This document shows, piece after piece, positions 1 to 9,307 of a stretch of DNA of 64,000 nucleotides. The stretch is taken from positions 2,124,001 through 2,188,000 of the forward strand of contig NZ_CP039852.1 in NCBI RefSeq assembly GCF_006228385.1. Reading direction: 5' to 3'. The first letter of the stretch is position 1, and the number at the start of each line of letters is the position of its first letter. The position numbers and the translations under genes are program-made. Below the pieces are notes generated by a model that saw nothing but the letters and a program-made list of their open reading frames with translations, was not told where the DNA came from and searched no databases. Origin of the DNA: Salinimonas iocasae (GTDB lineage Bacteria; Pseudomonadota; Gammaproteobacteria; Enterobacterales; Alteromonadaceae).

Positions 1-2000
1 CCACCGATGTTCAGTGTTTTAACGCCCGCAACTTCCGGCATCTGCTCGCGCCAGCGCTGATGGATTTCGTAATCTGGCAGCTCACGTGTTTCGCCTTTTG
101 ACAGCTCGACGAATATTTCACCACCGGTATTACCATTATCAAATGCAATAGCATGCTTAATGACGCCGCTACCCGTCTCCTGGGCAATGTTACTATCCAT
201 CCGGTGCATGGCATTAAGCATTGTTTGCAGTGTCTGGTCACGTTGGGTTATGGAAGAGCCCGGCTCAAGTTCAAAACTGGCTGACATAAAGTCACTGGGT
301 ACATTAGGAAAGAAGACAAAACGAACGATACCGCCAGCGAACAACCCCGCAGTGATGATGAGTAATGCGATAAATGTTGCCAGTGTTGTGTAGCGGTTTC
401 GTACCGCTTTGGCCAGAAACGGCGCATACTTTTTCTGCACGAAAACTTTGATGCCTTCGCTGAAAAAATTTCTGAAACGCTGAAAGGCATTGAGGTTATC
501 TGGATCATGAGGCTTAAGATTCATATGAACCAGGTGAGCCGGCAAAATAAGTTTGGACTCGACCAGTGAGAAAATCAGACAGATAATGACTACCCAGCCT
601 ATTGATTGCCAGATAACACCAAAGGGCCCGGAGACCATCAGCATTGGCGTAAATGCGGCGATGGTCGTCAGAACACCAAACGTGGCAGGCATTGCAACAC
701 GCTTAACCCCTGCAATAACATTGTCTGTAGAGTGGCCTTTTTTATCAATTTCTGAATATGCCGATTCGCCCATTATGATGGCATCGTCTACCACAATACC
801 CAGCACAAGAATAAACGCGAACAGACTCAAGAGATTTATTGAGACGCCCACAAACTCCATTGGCATCACGAAAATAGCGCCTAAAAAGCAAACCGGGAGA
901 CCCCATATTACCCAGAAAGCCAGCTTGACCCGTAAAAATAATGACAACACGATAAAAACAAGTAAGGCACCAAAGCCCATGTTTTCCAGCATCATGTTTA
1001 GCCTGTCATTAAGGTAAAACGACGAATCGCCCCACGTATCGGCGTGCAGGTGGGCCGGGAACGTTGGTTTGTTCTTCTTAATGTATGCATTTACCTGCTC
1101 AGCGATCTCCAGGGCGTTCTGATCACCGACAGCCTTGACCCGCATGCTGACGGAGGGCTTGCCATCAAAGTAGGCAAAACGATTGTCCTCGACAAAGCCA
1201 TCATTGATGATGGCGACATCCCCCAACCGTACCCGCGTGCCGTCTGCACTGGTTAATAATGTAATTTGAGAGAAATCATAACCGGTATATGCCTGCCCCT
1301 TTGTCCTCAGCAAAATATCGCCGTTGTCGGTTCTGATTGAACCGCCGGGTAAATCGACACTTGATTGTCTGACCAGCGACACGACTTCTGAAAATGTCAG
1401 ATTATACTTTTGCAGATCTTCTTCTGACAGCTCAATGGAAACTTCGTAATCCCGGGCACCCACTATATCGACATTGGAGATACCACTGAGGTTGGCGATA
1501 TCATCACGAATAGTTTTCGCGAATTCTTTTAATTCGCGCTCTGATGCATCACCGTATACAGAAACCCAAATAACATCTGACTGCATTTTCTGACGATAAA
1601 TAACCGGCTTTTCGGTATTAGCCGGAAAGCTGGGTATTGCATCTACCTGTACTTTTACTTCGTCCAGCACCTCCTGTACATCGTAGTTTTCTTCCACTTC
1701 GATACTGACCGTACCCATGCCCTCAGAGGCGGTGGAGGTAACCTTTTTGATGCCATCGAGATTTTCAATCGCCTCCTCGACTTTGAGGATTACGCCTTCC
1801 TCAACTTCTTGTGGCGCAGCACCAAGATATGGCACCCGGACATTGATGACGTTGACTTCAATAGGAGGGAATATCTGCTTCTGGATAGTAAATACTGAAA
1901 TCACGCCGCCTATTAACAGAATCCACATAAGCAGGTTAGACGCGACATTATTGCGAGCAAACCACGCAATAATCCCTTTATGGGTATCTATTTTACTCAT
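1..2000 (-). CDS. RND efflux permease (HAE1/AcrB-like), 3' end beyond the window
   Basis: Inner-membrane proton-driven RND pump subunit. About 666 residues are visible, beginning MSKIDTHKGIIAWFARNNV; the C-terminal third lies left of position 1. The first transmembrane segment is followed by a porter domain (VRVPYLGAAPQEVEEGV, a typical RND N-terminal loop). TM4 carries the proton-relay region LGIVVDDAIIMGE with two adjacent aspartates, as in drug-type RND pumps. The start at 2000 is chosen because AGGAGG sits about 9 nt upstream. It overlaps the stop of the upstream adaptor gene by 8 nt, so the two are translationally coupled. Substrate unknown. No TolC-type gene is adjacent. Confidence 0.93.
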   Translation of the reverse strand, partial: MSKIDTHKGIIAWFARNNVASNLLMWILLIGGVISVFTIQKQIFPPIEVNVINVRVPYLGAAPQEVEEGVILKVEEAIENLDGIKKVTSTASEGMGTVSIEVEENYDVQEVLDEVKVQVDAIPSFPANTEKPVIYRQKMQSDVIWVSVYGDASERELKEFAKTIRDDIANLSGISNVDIVGARDYEVSIELSEEDLQKYNLTFSEVVSLVRQSSVDLPGGSIRTDNGDILLRTKGQAYTGYDFSQITLLTSADGTRVRLGDVAIINDGFVEDNRFAYFDGKPSVSMRVKAVGDQNALEIAEQVNAYIKKNKPTFPAHLHADTWGDSSFYLNDRLNMMLENMGFGALLVFIVLSLFLRVKLAFWVIWGLPVCFLGAIFVMPMEFVGVSINLLSLFAFILVLGIVVDDAIIMGESAYSEIDKKGHSTDNVIAGVKRVAMPATFGVLTTIAAFTPMLMVSGPFGVIWQSIGWVVIICLIFSLVESKLILPAHLVHMNLKPHDPDNLNAFQRFRNFFSEGIKVFVQKKYAPFLAKAVRNRYTTLATFIALLIITAGLFAGGIVRFVFFPNVPSDFMSASFELEPGSSITQRDQTLQTMLNAMHRMDSNIAQETGSGVIKHAIAFDNGNTGGEIFVELSKGETRELPDYEIHQRWREQMPEVAGVKTLNIG

Positions 2001-3228
2001 CTGACTGGCCTCCTACCTCTACATTTGAAGAGGACGCAGGCTTATCTTTTTCATCGGGCGCCGGTGTACTATCTTCCTCACCAGCCAGGCGTACTTTCAT
2101 TCCCTCAAACGGATTGGGAACGGCGCTCATTACGACCTTATCGCCTTCTTCAAGGCCTGCAGATATGTATACTTTTTCGGCATTGGTACGCGCCACATCC
2201 ACCGGCTTAATCTCAAGCTCATTCTGATCACTTACTGTCAGAACCGTCTGATCAAGCCGTAAGACACTTCGCGGTAAAACAAACAAGTCACGCGACTGGC
2301 CTGCTGAAATATTTGCCTGCACGAACTGGCCAAACCGCAAGGGCATATCTTCGTTTTGCTGTTCACCCCGATTGTAAGGGTCCTCTACGCGTGCAACGAC
2401 GTAGCTTACGCGGCTTGCTGAATCCAGAATACCTTCGCTTCTGACCAGATCTGCCTGCCATTGATGTCTGACACCGTTGACTCTGGCCTGAAGTACGACA
2501 TTGTCTTTTTGCTGAAAACCTCGCTCTAAATCAATAAATGCCATATCGCTGTCGGCCACGGGTAATCGCACTTCTGCAACATCTGTACTATAGAGTGTGC
2601 CGATTTGCATACCAATAGAAACAAACTGGCCGATGTCTACGTTGCGACTAACGACCAGCCCGTTGTAAGGCGCACGAATCTGCGTACGGTCAAGGTTTCG
2701 TTTAGCACGCTCCAGTTTGGCCAGTGCAGCTTTAACATTTGCCTGCTCACGCGCAAGTTGCGGTTTACGCAGACCAAGCTCAGGCGGCGCCATTGAATTA
2801 ACAGACTGCCACTCCTGTTTAGCAACCTCACCTCGCGCCAGTTCCTCAGTCAGCGCGGCCTGTGCCTGAGCAAGTTCAGCTTCAGCCAGTTTTAGTTCAG
2901 TTTCATAGTCATTTTGTTCAAGGGTTACCAGTACATCACCTTTTTCGAACATACCGCCGGCGACAAAAACATCGGAGAGCTCTGCGACTCTGCCACTGAC
3001 CTGCGCACTGATATCTGTCTGATTCTGAGGTAAAACATTACCTTGTGTTTCAACTACAAACTGCACCGATTCCCGGCTAATCGACTGCGCGTCGACCAGG
3101 AAGGCCTTTGTCTCAGCGGGCTTTTTTTCCGGTGGCTTTTTACTGGAAATTAAAACAACCGCAACGATTACCGCGCCAATCAAAATAATGACGGGCAAAA
3201 GTGTTTTTACCAAAGATGACTTGTTCAT
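1993..3228 (-). CDS. RND efflux periplasmic adaptor (membrane fusion protein)
   Basis: Periplasmic adaptor linking the RND permease encoded just downstream to an outer-membrane channel. It has 411 residues: an uncleaved N-terminal membrane anchor (residues about 8-28), a proline/lysine linker, the first lipoyl/barrel-sandwich half (SAQVSGRVAELSDVFVAGG), a helical hairpin rich in Ala, Glu and Gln (about 110-190), the second lipoyl half (IRAPYNGLVVSRNVDIGQFV), beta-barrel and membrane-proximal domains, and an acidic tail. It is first in a two-gene operon and its last 8 nt overlap the permease gene. The family (HlyD/AcrA-type) is clear; the substrate cannot be told from sequence. Confidence 0.93.
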   Translation of the reverse strand: MNKSSLVKTLLPVIILIGAVIVAVVLISSKKPPEKKPAETKAFLVDAQSISRESVQFVVETQGNVLPQNQTDISAQVSGRVAELSDVFVAGGMFEKGDVLVTLEQNDYETELKLAEAELAQAQAALTEELARGEVAKQEWQSVNSMAPPELGLRKPQLAREQANVKAALAKLERAKRNLDRTQIRAPYNGLVVSRNVDIGQFVSIGMQIGTLYSTDVAEVRLPVADSDMAFIDLERGFQQKDNVVLQARVNGVRHQWQADLVRSEGILDSASRVSYVVARVEDPYNRGEQQNEDMPLRFGQFVQANISAGQSRDLFVLPRSVLRLDQTVLTVSDQNELEIKPVDVARTNAEKVYISAGLEEGDKVVMSAVPNPFEGMKVRLAGEEDSTPAPDEKDKPASSSNVEVGGQSDE

Positions 3229-3540
3229 GCAGATCCCTTTACAACATGGCTTTTTACAATAACTAACTGTTTTATCATTTTGTTATGACAGTCTAATTAT
3301 CTGATCTTAGAATTATTATGGTGAAGTGTACCGTGAATGAATCGGTTACGCGCGGGTAAAACTGTTAATAAATATGACTAAATGTGTCTGGCCCAATAAA
3401 ACGCTTTAAAAGTCGAACAGATAGCCAGCACCAGATTGCATAGCAGTGACACAATGCAGCCGGACACACTTGAAGATAATCGAAAATAGGCTTAATTTAG
3501 TGGTTAATTTTTATTCGAAGACCGCTGAAAGAGTACGAGA
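3229..3540. other. Intergenic region between divergent genes
   Basis: 312 bases separate the divergently transcribed RND adaptor (minus) and the CBM48 protein (plus). The sequence is AT-rich and must hold both promoters, but I see no convincing operator palindrome, small ORF or RNA structure. Confidence 0.5.
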
Positions 3541-3849
3541 ATGAGTCTAACCAAGCAATATTTGAAATCCAGGCCTGTATGCAAAGTGACCTTTCGCCTG
3601 AAAGCAAAGGAAGCGGGTGATGCCACTTCAGTGAAGCTTGTGGGTGACTTTAATCACTGGGATACATCAGTTTCACCTATGCGCCATCTGAAAAATGGTG
3701 ACTTTACCCAGACTCTGACCCTCGACAGGGACAAGAAGTATGCGTTTAGGTATTTATTGGACGATAATCAGTGGGAAAACGACTGGCAGGCTGATGCCTA
3801 TTCCGCCTCTCCGGTTAGTAACGACGAAAACTCCATTGTCTCCGTGTGA
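3541..3849 (+). CDS. Small stand-alone CBM48 / isoamylase N-domain-like protein
   Basis: A 102-residue cytosolic protein that is almost entirely one early-set beta-sandwich of the CBM48/AMPK-glycogen-binding type. The hallmark is VKLVGDFNHWDTSVSPM, followed by GDFTQTLTLDRDKKYAFRYLLDD and a W-x-N-D-x-x-A-D segment. In branching enzymes and isoamylases this domain binds alpha-glucans, but no catalytic domain is present here. It stands alone, upstream of a bidirectional terminator and facing the etf genes. Role unknown; glycogen binding or regulation is inference from the fold. A weak GAG precedes the start. Confidence 0.8.
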   Translation: MSLTKQYLKSRPVCKVTFRLKAKEAGDATSVKLVGDFNHWDTSVSPMRHLKNGDFTQTLTLDRDKKYAFRYLLDDNQWENDWQADAYSASPVSNDENSIVSV

Positions 3850-3858
3850 ATAAAAAAA

Positions 3859-3884
3859 GGGCTGGAAAAATCCAGCCCTTTTTT
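3859..3884. terminator. Bidirectional Rho-independent terminator
   Basis: An 8-bp stem (gggctgga/tccagccc) with an AAAA loop is flanked by an A-run on the left and a T-run on the right. It lies between the CBM48 gene (plus) and etfA (minus), which converge, and can serve both. Confidence 0.9.
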
Positions 3885-3905
3885 GCTAATGACTAACGCG
3901 CCTGG

Positions 3906-4832
3906 TTACAGAGACTTTTCCAGTTCAGGCAATACGTCAAACAAATCGCCCACCAGCCCGTAATCAGCCACCTGGAAAATCGGTGCTTCTTCATCTTTAT
4001 TGATAGCGACAATGACCTTTGAATCCTTCATTCCCGCCAAATGTTGGATAGCGCCGGATATGCCCACAGCTATATATAGTTGCGGTGCAACAATTTTACC
4101 GGTCTGGCCTACCTGCATATCATTAGGCACAAAACCCGCGTCTACAGCAGCACGAGATGCGCCGATTGCAGCGCCAAGCTTATCCGCAATCCCTTCAAGT
4201 AAAGAGAAGTTTTCACCGTTCTGCATGCCACGACCGCCAGATATTACAACATCAGCGGCGGTAAGCTCGGGGCGCTCAGATTCAGTAAGCTCCTCACCCA
4301 CAAAGCTGGATTTTTCAGACGTTTTGACCACATCCAGCGTTTCAACAGTTGCATCATTACCTTGTGCGGCTGCATCAAATGACGCTGCACGTACTGTGAT
4401 AACTTTGATAGCATCTTCGGATTGAACAGTGGCAATAGCATTACCCGCGTAAATTGGCCGCGTAAACGTATCCGAAGATTCAACACCGATAATGTCAGAA
4501 ATCTGCGCAACATCCAGCAATGCAGCCACTCGTGGCATAAAGTTTTTGCCTGTGGTAGAAGCGCTGGCCACGATATGATCGTAGTCTTTACCCAGCTCCA
4601 CCACTAAGTCTGCGATATTTTCTGCAAGCTGATGACCATACGCCTCGTTATCGGTAACAATAACTTTTGCCACGCCATCAATTTCTGCAGCTGCCTGGGC
4701 AATCTTGGAACAATCAGAGCCTGCAACCAGTACGTGGATATCACCACCCATTTTTGTAGCAGCGTTGATTAGCTTGGCGGTATCGCCTTTCAGCTCACTG
4801 TTATCATGTTCTGCATAAACTAATACTGTCAT
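3906..4832 (-). CDS. etfA: Electron transfer flavoprotein alpha subunit
   Basis: FAD-binding alpha subunit of the ETF heterodimer, which carries electrons from acyl-CoA and other flavin dehydrogenases to ETF-quinone oxidoreductase. It has 308 residues, the usual bacterial length. The N-terminal half is an ETF alpha/beta nucleotide-binding fold. The C-terminal FAD domain (about 185-305) shows the signatures [44 protein letters not shown] and [12 protein letters not shown]. Its start overlaps the etfB stop (TGATG), so it is the second gene of an etfBA operon. The ETF-QO gene lies divergently on the other side of etfB. Confidence 0.97.
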   Translation of the reverse strand: MTVLVYAEHDNSELKGDTAKLINAATKMGGDIHVLVAGSDCSKIAQAAAEIDGVAKVIVTDNEAYGHQLAENIADLVVELGKDYDHIVASASTTGKNFMPRVAALLDVAQISDIIGVESSDTFTRPIYAGNAIATVQSEDAIKVITVRAASFDAAAQGNDATVETLDVVKTSEKSSFVGEELTESERPELTAADVVISGGRGMQNGENFSLLEGIADKLGAAIGASRAAVDAGFVPNDMQVGQTGKIVAPQLYIAVGISGAIQHLAGMKDSKVIVAINKDEEAPIFQVADYGLVGDLFDVLPELEKSL

Positions 4833-5581
4833 CAGATCACCTTCGCTTCATTTTTAAGCTTATCAACCAGCTCAGCAACATTTTCAACTTTGATACCACC
4901 TTCACGCTGTGGTGGTGGTGTAACTTTTAGCGTTTTAACTTTTGACGCTAATTCAACACCAAAGTCTGATGCAGGCATCACATCCAGAGGCTTACGCTTA
5001 GCCTTCATGATATTAGGCAATGACGCATAACGAGGTTCATTCAGACGCAAATCGGTGGTAACGACCGCAGGCAGATCAAGCTGTACGGTTTGCAGGCCGC
5101 CATCAATCTCGCGGGTGACTTTGACCTTATTATCGTCAATATCCACTTTAGAGGCGAATGTACCCTGTGGCATGCCGGTTAACGCTGCCAGCATCTGGCC
5201 GGTCTGATTATTATCTGAGTCGATACTCTGCTTACCCAGAATCACCATATCCGGTGTTTCCTTTTCAACCAGCTTGCTTAGCAACTTAGCAACCTGAAGT
5301 GAATCAAGCTTTTCATCTGTATCGATCTGAATACCGCGATCCGCACCCAATGCTAATGCAGTACGAATTTGTTCCTGGCAACTTTTGTCGCCAATAGAAA
5401 CAACCACGACTTCTGAGGCTACGCCCTGTTCTTTTAATTTAACCGCTTCTTCAACAGCGATTTCGCAAAAAGGATTTATCGCCATTTTTGCATTGGTCAG
5501 GTCAACGCCGGAATTATCGGCTTTAACCCGTACCTTCACGTTGTAGTCAATTGCACGTTTGACTGGTACAAGTATTTTCAT
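4832..5581 (-). CDS. etfB: Electron transfer flavoprotein beta subunit
   Basis: Beta subunit of ETF, 249 residues, normal length. It starts [12 protein letters not shown] and contains the AMP-binding and docking segments typical of the family ([52 protein letters not shown], and a recognition-loop-like [19 protein letters not shown]). It is first in the etfBA operon. The roughly 290 nt upstream hold two palindromes that may be regulator sites shared with the divergent ETF-QO gene. Confidence 0.97.
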   Translation of the reverse strand: MKILVPVKRAIDYNVKVRVKADNSGVDLTNAKMAINPFCEIAVEEAVKLKEQGVASEVVVVSIGDKSCQEQIRTALALGADRGIQIDTDEKLDSLQVAKLLSKLVEKETPDMVILGKQSIDSDNNQTGQMLAALTGMPQGTFASKVDIDDNKVKVTREIDGGLQTVQLDLPAVVTTDLRLNEPRYASLPNIMKAKRKPLDVMPASDFGVELASKVKTLKVTPPPQREGGIKVENVAELVDKLKNEAKVI

Positions 5582-5713
5582 TTGTTACCTCAAAATTTGA
5601 GTTAGCCGGTGATGTACCACCCTGTCTTGATATCATCAGCCTCTTTATATGGTTGATGGACGAAGAAAGGTTTACCCTGCATTAACGTAGAGTATACATT
5701 GAAACCAACTTGC

Positions 5714-5729
5714 TTTACGTTAACGTAAA
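5714..5729. promoter_or_regulatory. Perfect 16-bp palindrome, candidate LiuR/MerR-type operator
   Basis: tttacgttaacgtaaa is a perfect inverted repeat between etfB and the divergent ETF-QO gene. It resembles the TTTACG/TTGACG...CGTAAA/CGTCAA style of site described for LiuR, a MerR-family regulator of branched-chain amino-acid and acyl-CoA catabolism that controls etf genes in gammaproteobacteria. The palindrome is seen directly; the regulator assignment is from memory of that family. Confidence 0.6.
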
Positions 5730-5750
5730 CTAAGCTGCAATCTACTTCCT

Positions 5751-5768
5751 GTTGACGTAAACGTCAAC
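5751..5768. promoter_or_regulatory. Second operator-like inverted repeat (18 bp)
   Basis: gttgacgtaaacgtcaac is an inverted repeat with arms gttgacgt/acgtcaac, centred 38 bp from the perfect palindrome at 5714-5729 and sharing its ACGT-AAACGT core. The two sites probably bind the same factor, on either side of or within the divergent promoters. Confidence 0.6.
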
Positions 5769-5872
5769 CTGCATTACCTTTCGAGGCGACATTTAATTTA
5801 CAACTTTTTGACACGTGGCATTATTTGTTTCACCTATAGTGCACTATAACAATGAATTTTAAGGAGCCACCC

Positions 5873-7522
5873 ATGGAACGTGAATCAATGGAGTTTGACG
5901 TGGTCATCGTTGGCGCCGGACCAGCAGGTCTGGCAACAGCATGTCGACTCATGCAACTTGCTAATGACGCTGAGCAGGAGCTCATGGTCTGCGTTGTGGA
6001 GAAAGGCTCTGAAGTCGGTGCCCACATCTTATCAGGTGCAGTGTTTGAACCACGCGCCCTTAATGAGCTTTTCCCCGACTGGAAAGAAAAAGGTGCACCA
6101 CTGAACACACCTGTTACCGGCGATGATATCTATCTGTTTAACGATGCCACCTCTGCACGTAAACTGCCTAACTGGATGACGCCCAAAACAATGCATAATG
6201 ATGGCAACTTTATTGTCTCAATGGGTAATGTCTGCCGCTGGCTGGCCGAGCAGGCCGAGGAGCTTGGCGTAGAAGTCTTTCCGGGCTTTGCAGCTGCAGA
6301 TATCATCTACAACGAAGATGGTAGCGTGGGTGGCGTAGCAACCGGCGACATGGGCATCGGTGCCGATGGTGAGAAAAAAGACAGTTTTATGCCCGGTATG
6401 GATTTAAAAGCAAAGTACACCATCTTTGCGGAGGGCTCCCGCGGCCATTTAGGCAAAAGTCTGATTGAGAAGTTTGAGCTGGACAAAGATGCCAGCCCTC
6501 AGCATTACGCAATCGGTTTTAAAGAGGTGTGGGATATTGACCCTGCAAAACACCAGCCAGGGCTGGTTGTTCACTCCGCAGGCTGGCCGTTAGATGACGC
6601 AACCGGAGGAAGTTACCTCTACCATGCGGAAGATAATCAGGTATTGGTCGGGCTTATTGTTGACCTTAATTACGAAAACCCGTATCTGAGCCCGTTTCAC
6701 GAATTTCAGCAATTGAAGCACCACCCCACCATCAGTCAGTATCTGGAAGGTGGCAAACGCGTTGCCTATGGAGCGCGCGCAATTACTAAGGGCGGTTTCA
6801 ATTCTTTACCGAAAATGTCATTTCCAGGTGGCTTACTGGTGGGATGTAATGCAGGTACCCTGAATTTCGCAAAAATAAAGGGGAATCATACTGCAATGAA
6901 GTCAGGTATGGTTGCAGCGGAAACCCTTTTTGAAGCACTTAAAAGTGACCAGCCTGAAAAAGAACTCAGTAAATTTTCCGATAATATTAAAGCATCCTGG
7001 TTGTATGATGAGCTTTATAAATCACGGAATTTTGGTCCTGCCGTGCATAAATACGGTAACTTCTGGGGTGGTGCATTTAATACCCTTGAGCAAAACTTTT
7101 TTGGGGGCAGCCTCTTTGGAAAAACGCTGACAGATAACTCCAAAGATTATGCACAAATGAAAACCGTAGACGAAGTCACTAAAATTGACTACCCCAAACC
7201 GGATGGAAAGCTCAGTTTTGACAAGCCTTCTTCAGTGTATCTTTCGAATACTAATCATGAAGAAAACCAGCCGTGTCACTTACAATTAAAAGATCCTTCT
7301 ATCCCAATTGAAGTTAATTGGCCGAAATATGCAGAGCCAGCTCAGCGCTATTGTCCTGCGGGGGTTTATGAGGTTATCGATGATGATAACGGAAATAAGA
7401 AATTTCAGATAAATGCGCAGAATTGTATTCATTGTAAGACCTGCGACATAAAAGATCCTTCGCAAAACATACGTTGGGTAACACCTGAGGGAACAGGCGG
7501 ACCGAATTATCCGAATATGTAA
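5873..7522 (+). CDS. Electron transfer flavoprotein-ubiquinone oxidoreductase
   Basis: Membrane-associated enzyme that passes electrons from reduced ETF to ubiquinone through FAD and one 4Fe-4S cluster. The protein has 549 residues, the normal size. An N-terminal dinucleotide-binding motif (VVIVGAGPAGLATACRL) binds FAD. The C-terminal ferredoxin-like part has the cluster cysteines in RYCPAGVYE and NCIHCKTCDIKDP, followed by the typical end WVTPEGTGGPNYPNM. I start at 5873 because AAGGAG lies 7 nt before it; an in-frame ATG 21 nt upstream would place that Shine-Dalgarno inside the gene. It is divergent from etfBA, its electron donor. Confidence 0.97.
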   Translation: MERESMEFDVVIVGAGPAGLATACRLMQLANDAEQELMVCVVEKGSEVGAHILSGAVFEPRALNELFPDWKEKGAPLNTPVTGDDIYLFNDATSARKLPNWMTPKTMHNDGNFIVSMGNVCRWLAEQAEELGVEVFPGFAAADIIYNEDGSVGGVATGDMGIGADGEKKDSFMPGMDLKAKYTIFAEGSRGHLGKSLIEKFELDKDASPQHYAIGFKEVWDIDPAKHQPGLVVHSAGWPLDDATGGSYLYHAEDNQVLVGLIVDLNYENPYLSPFHEFQQLKHHPTISQYLEGGKRVAYGARAITKGGFNSLPKMSFPGGLLVGCNAGTLNFAKIKGNHTAMKSGMVAAETLFEALKSDQPEKELSKFSDNIKASWLYDELYKSRNFGPAVHKYGNFWGGAFNTLEQNFFGGSLFGKTLTDNSKDYAQMKTVDEVTKIDYPKPDGKLSFDKPSSVYLSNTNHEENQPCHLQLKDPSIPIEVNWPKYAEPAQRYCPAGVYEVIDDDNGNKKFQINAQNCIHCKTCDIKDPSQNIRWVTPEGTGGPNYPNM

Positions 7523-7550
7523 ATTACGTTAGTAATTCAATTAAAAAGAA

Positions 7551-7577
7551 AAAGCAGCAAAACGCTGCTTTTTTTTT
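7551..7577 (+). terminator. Rho-independent terminator after ETF-QO
   Basis: The stem aaagcagc/gctgcttt has a 5-nt loop and a long T-run. It follows the ETF-QO stop and precedes the H-NS family gene. Confidence 0.9.
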
Positions 7578-7635
7578 GTTTAAAAATTAACTATGATTAT
7601 TTTAATACTAATGCAATTAAACGTAAGGTTAATAA

Positions 7636-8037
7636 ATGAGCGAGTTTTTGGATATTTTAACCCACGGAAGACGTTTACAGGGAGCAGTAAAAGAATTGTC
7701 AATTTCTGAGCTTGAACAGGTTCGGGCTAAATTAGACAACATTATTGAAAAACGCCACGAAAAGGCAGCCGAGCAGGAAAAGCAGGCGCAAGAAAAGAAA
7801 GCCAAAATTGCTGAAATTCAAAGGCAGATGGAAGAAGCTGGTCTGGCTGTCAGCGATTTAAAGGAAACCTCGCTCCCCGCCTCAAAACAGGGCAAAACCG
7901 GTAAAAAGCGTCCGGTTAAATATAAGCTGACCGATGAGTCAGGAAACGAACACAAATGGACCGGCATCGGCAGAATGCCTAAAGTATTTAAAGAAGCATT
8001 AGATGGTGGGAAGTCGTTGCAGGACTTTTCTATCTGA
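7636..8037 (+). CDS. H-NS family nucleoid-associated protein
   Basis: DNA-binding xenogeneic silencer and nucleoid protein, 133 residues, the usual H-NS length. The N-terminal half is helical and coiled-coil-forming (LSISELEQVRAKLDNII, then a Lys/Glu/Gln-rich stretch to about residue 75), consistent with oligomerisation. The C-terminal domain has KYKLTDESGNEHKWTGIGRM, whose W-x-G-x-G-R-x-P element corresponds to the AT-hook-like loop of H-NS (QGR-type), and it ends in a short helix. It is monocistronic between two terminators. It could be either the main hns or a paralogue. Confidence 0.92.
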   Translation: MSEFLDILTHGRRLQGAVKELSISELEQVRAKLDNIIEKRHEKAAEQEKQAQEKKAKIAEIQRQMEEAGLAVSDLKETSLPASKQGKTGKKRPVKYKLTDESGNEHKWTGIGRMPKVFKEALDGGKSLQDFSI

Positions 8038-8050
8038 TAAGTTGTACAAA

Positions 8051-8074
8051 AGGTGACTTCCGGTCACCTTTTTT
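8051..8074 (+). terminator. Rho-independent terminator after the H-NS gene
   Basis: The stem aggtgac/gtcacct closes a short ttccg loop and is followed by six T residues, 14 nt after the stop codon. Confidence 0.88.
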
Positions 8075-8182
8075 ATTCCCCCTTTCGATTTGCCATTCAA
8101 TTGTTAAAAACATCTGTTTTTTGTTGGGCCAAACTTGCGCTTCAACGGTAACCAAATAGATTAAAAACGCTATAATTTTACT

Positions 8183-8971
8183 ATGCCTATTTCCTTAAAT
8201 TACGAAATTACATCCAGCGCACCTGCGCATCCCTGGCTCTTTCTCATACACGGATTGTTTGGCAATCTGGATAACCTCGCGGTTGTACGCCGTCACTTTC
8301 AAAAAACCTATAATGTGGTGAGCATCGATCTGCCCAACCACGGCGAATCCCCGCATACGCAAGGCTTTTCGTTTAAGGAATGTGCCGATGGTATCACCGC
8401 GATTATTGAAAGCACGAAAGCAAAGCAGGCGGTTATTCTAGGTCACTCTCTGGGCGGCAAGGCGGCAATGATGACAGCGCTACACTACCCTGACCTTGTA
8501 AGCGGGCTAGTTGTAGCAGATATTGCTCCGGTTACTTACCCTGCCCGCCATAACGAGATTATCCAGGGACTTCGTGCAGTTGAGCTCGATAATATAGAAA
8601 AACGCACAGATGCAGATAAACAGCTCGCGCGACACATTCCAGAGCCGGGTGTACGTCAATTTTTGTTAAAAAGTCTCTATCAGAATGAGGACAATGAGTG
8701 GCGCTGGCGATTTAATCTTGAGGGCATTGCTGCACATTACGAGGCAATCAGAAGCTGGCCGTCTACCGACTTGGAATTTACCAAAGACACCTTATTTATA
8801 AAGGGGAGTCGTTCAGATTATTTAAGCAGTGAATACAGAAGTGATGTAATGAAACTGTTTCCTGATGCAAAAGCACGCGTGATTGATGGTGCAGGTCACT
8901 GGCTACACGCCGAGAAACCTGAAGCATTTAATCTGGCTGTCGAAAGATTTGTCGATAGCGTAGCGCGTTAA
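8183..8971 (+). CDS. ybfF: Alpha/beta-fold hydrolase, YbfF-like esterase
   Basis: Cytosolic serine esterase of the YbfF group, 262 residues. HGLFGNLDN near residue 23 is the oxyanion-hole loop, GHSLGGKAAM near 88-97 carries the nucleophilic serine, and GAGHWLHAEKPE near the C terminus holds the catalytic histidine. It is the first gene of a ybfF-DUF2788-fldA series reminiscent of the ybfF...fldA-fur neighbourhood of enteric bacteria. Physiological substrate unknown; YbfF homologues hydrolyse short acyl esters and acyl-CoAs in vitro. Confidence 0.92.
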   Translation: MPISLNYEITSSAPAHPWLFLIHGLFGNLDNLAVVRRHFQKTYNVVSIDLPNHGESPHTQGFSFKECADGITAIIESTKAKQAVILGHSLGGKAAMMTALHYPDLVSGLVVADIAPVTYPARHNEIIQGLRAVELDNIEKRTDADKQLARHIPEPGVRQFLLKSLYQNEDNEWRWRFNLEGIAAHYEAIRSWPSTDLEFTKDTLFIKGSRSDYLSSEYRSDVMKLFPDAKARVIDGAGHWLHAEKPEAFNLAVERFVDSVAR

Positions 8972-9062
8972 TGCAGCCGCATATGAGATAAATTTAAGCG
9001 GTTTTCTGTGCGTCATTGATTTAGAATATGCTATAGTCTGCGCCTGATTTAGAAGGGGTGTT

Positions 9063-9281
9063 ATGCCCAACAGTACGTACGAATTATTTGAATCCGTCTC
9101 AATATATCTCGGGCTTGGCGGCCTTTTCATTCTGATGGGTTTAGCAGTACACGATGTGCTTAAGAAAAATGATGTCCCCCTGGTAGGAAAGCTAGTGGTG
9201 TACGGCGTGCTCGGCGCCGGTGCGCTGGGATTCCTGGCCAAGGGATTAATCGAAATGTTCTGGATAAGCACAGGCGTGTAA
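9063..9281 (+). CDS. DUF2788 small inner-membrane protein
   Basis: A 72-residue protein with two hydrophobic helices (about residues 13-32 and 43-65) and a short polar loop (HDVLKKNDVPLVGK). It matches my memory of the DUF2788 family found beside fldA in gammaproteobacteria. AGAAGGGG a few bases before the ATG is a good ribosome site. No function is known. Its constant position next to flavodoxin suggests a link to electron transfer or iron status, which is inference. Confidence 0.85.
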   Translation: MPNSTYELFESVSIYLGLGGLFILMGLAVHDVLKKNDVPLVGKLVVYGVLGAGALGFLAKGLIEMFWISTGV

Positions 9282-9307
9282 AGACAGTTAATAGATAGAG
9301 GGTAATT

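Noticed and set aside
553..1017. Plus-strand open frame of 154 codons
   Set aside because: It lies opposite the RND permease, whose translation is unambiguous. Repeated Met/Ile/Thr composition is typical of the reverse of membrane helices.
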